NCBI GenBank assembly: GCA_904502185.1
Contig: CAJGDX010000106.1
Location: 1 to 6,398, forward strand
Length of the DNA: 6,398 bases
Direction: 5' to 3'
Source of the DNA: an uncultured Bacteroidaceae bacterium
GTDB taxonomy: Bacteria > Bacteroidota > Bacteroidia > Bacteroidales > Bacteroidaceae
The position numbers and the translations under genes are program-made. Below the pieces are notes generated by a model that did not search any database, was not told the DNA's origin, and was given only the letters and a program-made list of their open reading frames with translations. Shown here piece after piece: positions 1 through 5,036 of the stretch. The number at the start of each line of letters is the position of its first letter. Position 1 is the first letter of the stretch.

Positions 1-888
1 GAGTTGCAGTTGAAGGTTTCGGGAAACTATATTGTAGAGGTTTTTGACGACGAACAGTCCGATGAATCTCCGGTGGCTGTATACGAATTTTCCGTCGTTG
101 AGTCCGGTGCTTCTGTAAGTGCCGCAGTCAGTGGTGATACCGATATCTCTTTCAATGACAAATATCAGCAACTCTCCTTTGTGGTGTCTTATCCCTCTTA
201 TGTCACTTCGCCTGCTACTGAAATAAAGCCTGTTGTTTATCAGAACCGTAGACGTGACAATATGGTCAGTGGGCTGGTGCCTACATATACGGCAGGCGGC
301 AAGGCCGAATATGTGAGGAATGAACGCCTGATATTCAAGGCCGGGAATGAGTACCGCCGTTTTGAACTGGCCGACCCCAATTCTCCGGGTGAGGGTGTTG
401 AAGAGGTTGTCTATTCAGCCCCCAATTACAATGCACTGCTGTATATGGACAAACCACGTAGGTCGCATTCGAACTACAGAGACGAGAATGGCCTCTACTA
501 TGTGAACACTTTCGAAGGCTATGGTACCGAGATAGAGGCCGATTATGTGAATGTTCATTTTGCGTTGGATATTCCTTATCGCAGTGGCGGTGATTTCTAT
601 CTGTCAGGTGATTTCTGCGGTAAAGGATATAGCGAAGAAAACAGGCTTTATTATGATGAAGAGGGTGGGTACTATTTCACGTCGCAGATGCTGAAATTGG
701 GACTTTACAATTATCAGTATGTTTGGGTGCCTTCAAGTTCGGGCAGGGCAGACCTCTCCTTTATCGAGGGTGATTTCTATAACACGGAGAACGAATACCT
801 TATATATATATACTATCGTGGTTTTAGCGACAGATATGATAGGCTACTGACCGTCTATCGTATAAACTACAATCCGGAAAGGAATTAA
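1..888 (+). CDS. DUF5103 / type IX secretion plug-like protein, C-terminal part (5' end outside window)
   Basis: The reading frame is open from the first base, so the start lies upstream; the TTG at position 4 is an internal Leu codon. The 295 visible residues match my recollection of the DUF5103 family, whose members include the plug protein that closes the SprA translocon of the type IX secretion system. Seen here: an opening SGNYIVEVFD strand, a QQLSFVV strand, YQNRRRDN, the block FKAGNEYRRFEL, an ADYVNVHFAL strand, LGLYNYQYVW, and a C-terminal EGDFYNTENEYLIYIYYR motif. The fragment is rich in Tyr and beta strands, as expected for a periplasmic or outer-membrane-associated protein. Family members are about 400-430 residues, so roughly the first 110-130 residues, including any signal peptide, are missing. 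DUF5103 proteins also occur in gut Bacteroidales that, as far as I know, lack a complete type IX system, so a secretion role is inferred. The gene converges on the transferase gene and ends just before a strong hairpin. Confidence 0.82.
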   Translation, partial: ELQLKVSGNYIVEVFDDEQSDESPVAVYEFSVVESGASVSAAVSGDTDISFNDKYQQLSFVVSYPSYVTSPATEIKPVVYQNRRRDNMVSGLVPTYTAGGKAEYVRNERLIFKAGNEYRRFELADPNSPGEGVEEVVYSAPNYNALLYMDKPRRSHSNYRDENGLYYVNTFEGYGTEIEADYVNVHFALDIPYRSGGDFYLSGDFCGKGYSEENRLYYDEEGGYYFTSQMLKLGLYNYQYVWVPSSSGRADLSFIEGDFYNTENEYLIYIYYRGFSDRYDRLLTVYRINYNPERN

Positions 889-906
889 CGGCACTTAACA
901 AAAGTG

Positions 907-952
907 ATATATAAAGCAGTAGCCACCGCATGCTGGCTACTGCTTTATATAT
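907..952. terminator. Bidirectional rho-independent terminator hairpin
   Basis: A perfect 19-bp inverted repeat (907-925 pairing with 934-952) encloses an 8-nt loop, CCGCATGC. The stem core is GCAGTAGCCA/TGGCTACTGC and its base is a TATATAAA/TTTATATA run that acts as A- and U-rich flanks in either direction. It lies 18 nt after the stop of the DUF5103 gene and 9 nt after the stop of the opposing transferase gene, so it can serve both transcripts. A small adjacent repeat, CACTT/AAGTG (892-896/902-906), could add a second stem on the minus-strand transcript. Confidence 0.85.
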
Positions 953-961
953 ATGTGTGGT

Positions 962-2128
962 TTAGAACCTGTCAACGAATCTCTGTACGTAAGCCCAAAT
1001 TCCCTTTTTCTCGATATTGAGCATTTTACCGATTCTACGCAAGGTCTTCAGGCACTTTGTGTTGTTCGCAATCTGTCTCCTCGCAAACCAATAGAATACG
1101 AATGTTATGAGTATGCTCAATGCTATTACAATGTATAATTGTGTCTCTATTGATGCACCCATTCTGTATGAAAGGAACCATAGTACAACTATCATGAAGT
1201 TTGCCGACAAAATTGATATTGTTGTGCCTATGTGCGAGAATCCAAGGTCAATGAACAAATGGTGCAGGTGCGATTTGTCGGCCTCAAATGGAGGTTTGCC
1301 ATTGATGACGCGTGTTGACATGACGCGCAATGTGTCGAATACCGGTATGGCAAGCACAGCCAATGTGAATGGAATCAGACCAAAGCCTTTCAGTACAAGT
1401 GGCGCACAATTTGCCTCGGCATGCAATATGCTCATTACGAACATTGCCATCATTGTGCCGATTACGAGTGTTCCGCCGTCTCCGATGAACATTTTTGTTT
1501 CTGTCCCGAATACGTTGTGCAGGAAGAACGGTACTATAGCTCCGGCAGCAGCAGTTGCAAGTGTCGCCATTACAAGGTTGCCCGATTTGTAGAAGAATAT
1601 GGCGAACAGTATCGATGACATGAAACAGAAACCCGAAGACAAACCGTTTACACCGTCTATGAGATTTATGGCATTGATGATTCCTACCGAAGCGAATATC
1701 GTAAGTGCATACGCTGCCCAATTAGGAATGGTGCTTACTCCCCACAACCCCCAGAAGCAGTTGATGCTCGATTTGCTTGCATACATCAGCCATACGATAA
1801 TCAGAATCTCTATCAGGAAACGTACAGCCGGCGAAAGGTCTATTATATCGTCAACTGTACCGATATACAACATTATCAGCATTGCCGATATGAGCATGAA
1901 TGTGCTGGCACTGTTGAAGATGGTTGGCGAAATGCATAGACCTATCGTTATTCCAAAGAATACTGCCAATCCGCCCATGACCGGTACAGGGTTGCGCTGT
2001 AATTTTCTTGCATTGGGGTTGTCCACCAGATTTTTTATTATTGAAATTTTAAGTATTTTCGGGTGTATCCACAATGTTCCTATGAAGGCGAAAAGTGCAG
2101 TCAGCAATATTTGTTGAAAACTAGTCAT
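962..2128 (-). CDS. wecA: WecA/TagO-type undecaprenyl-phosphate N-acetylhexosamine-1-phosphate transferase (MraY family)
   Basis: The 388-residue membrane enzyme belongs to the polyprenyl-phosphate N-acetylhexosamine-1-phosphate transferase family. Members transfer a sugar-1-phosphate, usually GlcNAc-1-P from UDP-GlcNAc, to undecaprenyl phosphate on the cytoplasmic face, which starts O-antigen, capsule or glycoprotein glycans. Motifs appear in the right order: DNPNARK with PVPVMGG (36-53), the Mg-binding DDIID (93-97), NAINLIDGVNGL (152-163), FIGDGG (214-219) and HLHH (287-290). About 11 hydrophobic helices are visible, followed by a basic C-terminal tail (350-388). The HLHH ending and the absence of MraY-specific features favour the WecA/TagO branch over MraY. 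Sugar specificity cannot be read from the sequence, so the symbol is a family-level label. The residue after DGV is Asn161, where Asp is usual. The ATG at 2128 begins the hydrophobic N-terminus; there is no Shine-Dalgarno and an AT-rich upstream. The gene is divergent from manC and ends beside the shared terminator. Confidence 0.9.
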   Translation of the reverse strand: MTSFQQILLTALFAFIGTLWIHPKILKISIIKNLVDNPNARKLQRNPVPVMGGLAVFFGITIGLCISPTIFNSASTFMLISAMLIMLYIGTVDDIIDLSPAVRFLIEILIIVWLMYASKSSINCFWGLWGVSTIPNWAAYALTIFASVGIINAINLIDGVNGLSSGFCFMSSILFAIFFYKSGNLVMATLATAAAGAIVPFFLHNVFGTETKMFIGDGGTLVIGTMMAMFVMSILHAEANCAPLVLKGFGLIPFTLAVLAIPVFDTLRVMSTRVINGKPPFEADKSHLHHLFIDLGFSHIGTTISILSANFMIVVLWFLSYRMGASIETQLYIVIALSILITFVFYWFARRQIANNTKCLKTLRRIGKMLNIEKKGIWAYVQRFVDRF

Positions 2129-2172
2129 ATTTACTATTCACTTATAATGATTCAAACTAATGACTTTATTCG

Positions 2173-2180
2173 CAAATGTA
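2173..2180 (-). promoter_or_regulatory. Predicted promoter -7 box of the transferase gene
   Basis: On the minus strand the bases read TACATTTG, an exact match to the Bacteroides -7 consensus TAnnTTTG used by the primary sigma factor. It lies about 45 nt upstream of the start codon at 2128, giving an expected leader of about 35-40 nt. The upstream -33 region (around 2197-2210) is a T-rich run on the minus strand rather than a clear TTTG, so that half is weak. A second, imperfect box, TTAGTTTG, occurs about 20 nt closer to the gene (2155-2162). Confidence 0.5.
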
Positions 2181-2232
2181 CTAATTTAAATTAATTAAAA
2201 GAAAAAAAAACATAATTTTCCGCATTTTCAAG

Positions 2233-2353
2233 AAAAAATAGATGTTATGTTACAATTGAATCTTTATAGTCACATCTGGCGAATGGTAGAGGCCACTCTT
2301 GTACATCGGCATGGAAGTCCATTACACAAGGAATGCTTTATCCTATTGTTTTT
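2233..2353. ncRNA. Candidate small structured RNA or leader element; strand undecided
   Basis: Several inverted repeats nest within about 120 nt. An outer closing stem pairs the A-run plus AATAG (2233-2241) with CTATT plus a T-run (2343-2352). Inside are AGATGT/ACATCT (2240-2245/2272-2277), which shares bases 2240-2241 with the outer stem and is therefore an alternative to it, GAATGG/CCACTC (2281-2286/2293-2298), and a two-part stem CTTGT/ACAAG (2298-2302/2326-2330) enclosing ATGG/CCAT (2311-2314/2319-2322). If transcribed from the minus strand, the second stem closes fully through a G-U pair, and AGATGT/ACATCT is followed by six U residues like a terminator. That mildly favours the minus strand, where it could be a free RNA or an upstream leader of the transferase gene. 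I recognise no known RNA family. AT-rich DNA forms short repeats by chance, so this is only a candidate. Confidence 0.25.
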
Positions 2354-2367
2354 ATTCCAAATGAAAA

Positions 2368-2400
2368 AAACGGCACTATGTTTTGCTGTTTCCTGTTTTT
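2368..2400 (+). terminator. Weak terminator-like hairpin overlapping the manC promoter
   Basis: AAACGGCA (2368-2375) can pair with TGCTGTTT (2384-2391) as 8 bp including one G-U pair, around an 8-nt loop, followed by CCTG and five T residues (2396-2400). The G-U pair would be an A-C mismatch on the opposite strand, so the structure fits plus-strand RNA better. It could end a short plus-strand transcript from the spacer. The stem is AT-rich and the T-run is separated from it, so confidence is low. Confidence 0.25.
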
Positions 2401-2411
2401 GTATAAATTTG
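2382..2411 (+). promoter_or_regulatory. Predicted manC promoter (-33 TTTG, -7 TAAATTTG)
   Basis: TAAATTTG at 2404-2411 is an exact match to the Bacteroides -7 consensus TAnnTTTG. TTTG at 2382-2385 sits 18 nt upstream, close to the usual spacing to the -33 element. Transcription would begin near 2415-2420, giving a leader of about 55-60 nt before the manC ATG at 2475. The -33 element overlaps the loop and 3' arm of the hairpin at 2368-2391. Confidence 0.6.
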
Positions 2412-2438
2412 CACTCTGATTTGAATGATATATAAAAC

Positions 2439-2466
2439 AGCCGGGTAGCATCTTGGCTCTATTTTT
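2439..2466 (+). terminator. Terminator-like hairpin in the manC leader (possible attenuator)
   Basis: AGCCGGG (2439-2445) pairs with CTTGGCT (2452-2458) as 7 bp with two G-U pairs around the 6-nt loop TAGCAT. It is followed by CTA and five T residues (2462-2466), which end 8 nt before the manC start codon. Both wobble pairs would be mismatches on the minus strand, so the stem makes sense only in plus-strand RNA. It could end read-through from upstream, attenuate manC, or mask its ribosome-binding region. The stem is short and no alternative antiterminator was identified. Confidence 0.35.
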
Positions 2467-2474
2467 GAAATATA

Positions 2475-3539
2475 ATGACAACATCCAATCACGTAGTAAT
2501 TATGGCCGGCGGAATAGGGAGCCGCTTTTGGCCGATGAGTACAATTGATTGCCCTAAACAGTTCATTGATGTCCTGGGGTGTGGAAAATCACTGCTTCAG
2601 CTTACAGTGGATCGTTTTGTGGGTATATGCCCTTTGGAGAATATCTGGGTGCTGACCTCGGAGAAATACGCCTCTTTGGTAAAGGAACAGCTACCTATGA
2701 TTCTTGAGGAGAATATATTGAAGGAGCCTTGTCGCCGCAATACAGCTCCTTGTATTGCCTATGCTGCCTGGAAGATAAAAAAACGCGATCCGAATGCAAA
2801 TATGGTTGTAACTCCCAGCGACCATTTTGTTGCCGATGTGCAGGAATTCCGTCGTGTCATTAAATCTTCATTGGGCTTTGTTGCCGGCTCTGATGCAATA
2901 CTTACATTAGGCATAAAACCGACACGCCCCGATACCGGGTATGGATACATTGAGGCAGTGCTGGGTGATTCTTCCCTGTCTAACAAGGAGGTATTCCGCG
3001 TCGATTCGTTCAAGGAGAAACCTTCGTTGGAAATTGCCGAGGCTTATATTGCAAAGAATAATTTCTATTGGAATTCGGGTATCTTTATATGGAACGTCTC
3101 AACCATTGTAAATGCGTTCAGGATATATCAGTCACCAATTGCATCTGTCTTTGAGTCACTTGTGCCGTATTATTATACCGACGACGAGCAGCGTCTTGTC
3201 AATGAACGTTTCCCCGAGTGCCGTAGCATTTCGGTCGATTACGCCATAATGGAACGTGCCGATGAGATATTCGTCTTTCCTGCAGATTTCGGATGGAGCG
3301 ATCTTGGAACATGGATGTCACTGCATTGCAATGCTCCGAAAGACGTAAACGGAAATGCAGCCTTAAACGGAAAAACGAGTTTTGTGGAGTCAAAGAATTG
3401 CGTGGTGAATACACGCGGATTGAAGAATGTAGTTGTTATCGGTATGGACAATTGCATTGTTGCCGAGAATGGCGGCAATCTGCTTGTGTGCCGTATGTCG
3501 GACGAGGGGATGATAAAAGAGTTTTCCGAAGAGAAATGA
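2475..3539 (+). CDS. manC: Mannose-1-phosphate guanylyltransferase (GDP-mannose pyrophosphorylase), short form
   Basis: This cytoplasmic enzyme makes GDP-mannose from mannose-1-phosphate and GTP, releasing pyrophosphate. GDP-mannose supplies mannose and, after conversion, GDP-fucose for surface polysaccharides and glycoproteins. The 354 residues begin with the nucleotidyltransferase signature AGGIGSRFWP (11-20) and PKQF (27-30). Next come EPCRRNTAPCIAYA (84-97), PSDH (114-117) with the likely metal-binding Asp, RPDTGYGYIE (151-160), FKEKP (179-183), NSGIFIW (200-206) and ADFGWSDLGTW (270-280). A shorter C-terminal beta-rich part (about 290-354) follows. The phosphomannose isomerase domain found in the ~470-residue bifunctional ManC/AlgA enzymes is absent, so isomerase activity must come from another gene. 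The signature reads PMSTIDCPKQF where many family members have Ser-Arg after PL/PM. The ATG at 2475 starts four residues before the conserved HVVIMAGG strand and has an A/T-rich, Shine-Dalgarno-free upstream. The gene appears to be a single transcription unit with its own promoter and terminator. Confidence 0.95.
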   Translation: MTTSNHVVIMAGGIGSRFWPMSTIDCPKQFIDVLGCGKSLLQLTVDRFVGICPLENIWVLTSEKYASLVKEQLPMILEENILKEPCRRNTAPCIAYAAWKIKKRDPNANMVVTPSDHFVADVQEFRRVIKSSLGFVAGSDAILTLGIKPTRPDTGYGYIEAVLGDSSLSNKEVFRVDSFKEKPSLEIAEAYIAKNNFYWNSGIFIWNVSTIVNAFRIYQSPIASVFESLVPYYYTDDEQRLVNERFPECRSISVDYAIMERADEIFVFPADFGWSDLGTWMSLHCNAPKDVNGNAALNGKTSFVESKNCVVNTRGLKNVVVIGMDNCIVAENGGNLLVCRMSDEGMIKEFSEEK

Positions 3540-3565
3540 TTTGCCCTGTTCGGCAGTTACTATAG

Positions 3566-3590
3566 GAGCGACGTCATGCGTCGCTCTTTC
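3566..3590 (+). terminator. Rho-independent terminator of manC, overlapping the 3' end of the TPR gene
   Basis: GAGCGACG (3566-3573) and CGTCGCTC (3579-3586) form a perfect 8-bp GC-rich stem around the 5-nt loop TCATG. A T-rich tail, TTTCTGTTTTCTG, follows on the plus strand, 26 nt after the manC stop. On the minus strand the distal side is CTATAGTAAC, without a U-tract, so it is a canonical terminator only for manC. The loop contains the TGA stop of the opposing TPR gene, and the stem's plus-strand 3' arm encodes the last codons of that gene. Confidence 0.85.
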
Positions 3591-4995
3591 TGTTTTCTGC
3601 AAGCTTTACGAATGTGTCTGCGCTCATCCCTGCATCATATGCCAGGCCGAACAGTTCGAAAAGTTTGTTTGACCGCCCGTTTATCGCACTCTCTATGGCA
3701 GTTACCGATTTTTCCTTCTCTCCCGTATTCCATAAGATGTATGCAATGTATGCGTCTATGTCGGTCGGGTCGTAGCATAAATCCCTGCAGTATTGGAATA
3801 CGCGTTTTGCCAATACGAAGTGCTTGTGCGCCGTCAGGTGCGCTCCAAGTCGGTAAAAGGCATCCTCAGTGGTCCACTCCTTGGCCTCGAGGATGTTCAT
3901 GTCATCGAAAGTGAGGTTTTCCTTGTCGCGAAGTTCGTACAGGTGTTTTTCGGTCAGCACCAATTGTTTCAAGTTGTCCGTGTGCATGAGTAATGCCATG
4001 GATAAGGCATCCTCGGCTCTCCCGGTCTCTCCTATGCTGTCGAGCAACATGGCCTTGTTTATTCTTGCGAGCATTATCTCGATGGATTCTTCCTGTGCAT
4101 TCTCGATTGCCGATGCGAAATATTGTAATGCATCGTCGATGTTGCCGCAGTGGTAACTGATGAGGCCCAGGTAGAATAGTGGTGCCACGGCCTTGTCGTA
4201 CTTCCGGGCAAATGTCGTCAATATCTCTTTTGCCTTGGAGTAGTCTTTCAGGTGGTAATAGCAGTATCCCTGCATAATGCCTGCATATTCAATGCTTTCG
4301 TCTATGGCATTTTCGTACTCGAAACTTTCGAGAGACTTGCCGAACTTCTTTACCATGTAGTAGACGTGTCCCAACTGCTCCCAGTAGAATGTGGAGTATG
4401 GGTTTTCGTCAAGTAACCTGTTGTATATGTCGACAGCCTGGTTTGTGCGTTGCAGTTCGATGAGACATTCGGCTTTCACTTCCAACAACTGCCTTTGCTT
4501 GGGTGCTGACTTCAGTGCTATTTCGCATATTTGTAATGCTTCAATGGCAAAGCCGCAGTCCAGTAGGATTTCCAATGCGTCGTATACGCAATCCCGGTCC
4601 GGTCCGGCTTGCCTGAGGATGGTCAATGCAATCTCTCTTGCCTCCTTGAAGTTCTTGAGTGCGAGCATTATTTCAGCTTTCAAGCTCAGAGTATCGGCCT
4701 CATTGGTAAACTCAAGTCCTTTGAACAGTTCGTATGCCCTCTCCGGTTCGTTGTAGCAGAGCGACAACTTAATCTCCATCTTTATGTTCTCGGGTGCCGA
4801 TGGGTGGAAGCGCTTGGAGGCTTTCATTACCTCTTCTGCCTCGGCCTTGTTGTCAATGAACAGGTAGTACGACAATAAATCTACGAACTCGTCCACGCCG
4901 AAATATGAATTCATATTCAGCTTGCGCGACTGCTCGTAACGTGTAAGCAGTTCGCGGAATTCGGGAGAGTCGAAGAATTCTTTATCGTAGTTCAT
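3574..4995 (-). CDS. Tetratricopeptide repeat protein of unknown function
   Basis: The 473-residue protein is almost entirely helical and built of TPR-like units. The clearest are at about 102-135 (LSLKAEIMLALKNFKEAREIA), 136-168, 169-199 (VKAECLIELQRTNQAVDIYNRLL), 203-235 (WEQLGHVYYMVKKFGKSLESFE), 238-268 (YCYYHLKDYSKAKEIL) and 271-302 (PLFYLGLISYHCGNIDDALQYFASAI). Weaker units continue through about 430. There is no signal peptide, membrane segment or catalytic domain, which suggests a cytoplasmic protein-protein scaffold. The ATG at 4995 is chosen as start. The frame can be extended seven codons to a TTG at 5016, but those codons lie in the hairpin and spacer after glnS. The ATG is 25 nt downstream of the glnS stop on the same strand, so co-transcription is likely. 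A link to tRNA charging or translation is only suggested by position. The stop codon sits in the loop of the manC terminator hairpin. Confidence 0.88.
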   Translation of the reverse strand: MNYDKEFFDSPEFRELLTRYEQSRKLNMNSYFGVDEFVDLLSYYLFIDNKAEAEEVMKASKRFHPSAPENIKMEIKLSLCYNEPERAYELFKGLEFTNEADTLSLKAEIMLALKNFKEAREIALTILRQAGPDRDCVYDALEILLDCGFAIEALQICEIALKSAPKQRQLLEVKAECLIELQRTNQAVDIYNRLLDENPYSTFYWEQLGHVYYMVKKFGKSLESFEYENAIDESIEYAGIMQGYCYYHLKDYSKAKEILTTFARKYDKAVAPLFYLGLISYHCGNIDDALQYFASAIENAQEESIEIMLARINKAMLLDSIGETGRAEDALSMALLMHTDNLKQLVLTEKHLYELRDKENLTFDDMNILEAKEWTTEDAFYRLGAHLTAHKHFVLAKRVFQYCRDLCYDPTDIDAYIAYILWNTGEKEKSVTAIESAINGRSNKLFELFGLAYDAGMSADTFVKLAENRKSDA

Positions 4996-5010
4996 TGCTG
5001 TATGAGTGGT

Positions 5011-5036
5011 ACTCAAGGGCTTATTTGCCCTTGAGT
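5011..5036 (-). repeat. Perfect inverted repeat at the glnS stop, between glnS and the TPR gene
   Basis: ACTCAAGGGC (5011-5020) and GCCCTTGAGT (5027-5036) form a perfect 10-bp stem with the 6-nt loop TTATTT. In the minus-strand transcript the loop reads AAAUAA and contains the UAA stop of glnS, while the 5' arm encodes its last residues. The next 15 nt lead directly to the TPR gene ATG, with no U-tract, so this is not a canonical terminator. It may instead act as an intercistronic stem that protects mRNA ends, pauses ribosomes or modulates initiation of the downstream gene. Confidence 0.7.

Larger units (their letters stand above)
2129..2474. other. Divergent AT-rich intergenic spacer between the transferase gene and manC
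   Basis: This 346-bp region holds no convincing protein gene. From left to right it contains the transferase leader and its -7 box (2173-2180), an A-tract (2202-2210), a cluster of nested inverted repeats (2233-2353), a terminator-like hairpin (2368-2391), the manC promoter (2382-2411) and another terminator-like hairpin just before the manC start (2439-2466). The middle part, about 2276-2345, is richer in G+C than its flanks, as expected for a structured RNA or a degraded gene. The elements are described separately. Confidence 0.8.

Noticed and set aside
4..6. TTG at position 4 as the start of the DUF5103 gene
   Set aside because: The frame is already open at base 1 and the first residues fall in the middle of the family's domain, so the gene is cut by the window edge.
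801..815. TATATA run near the end of the DUF5103 gene as a promoter or repeat
   Set aside because: It encodes the Leu-Ile-Tyr-Ile-Tyr strand of the protein in frame and has no -33 partner or downstream gene on that strand.
1599..2117. 172-codon plus-strand ORF opposite the transferase gene
   Set aside because: It is antisense to a gene with all family motifs. The open frame is a by-product of hydrophobic codons on the other strand, and it has no promoter or family resemblance.
2247..2435. 62-codon plus-strand ORF in the transferase/manC spacer
   Set aside because: Composition is not protein-like, it has no recognisable domain, and it runs through the inverted repeats and the manC promoter. 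Only its last 24 codons look even slightly signal-peptide-like.
4996..5016. TTG at 5016 as the start of the TPR protein
   Set aside because: The seven extra codons overlap the intercistronic hairpin and lie almost against the glnS stop. The ATG at 4995 is a normal start with sufficient spacing.
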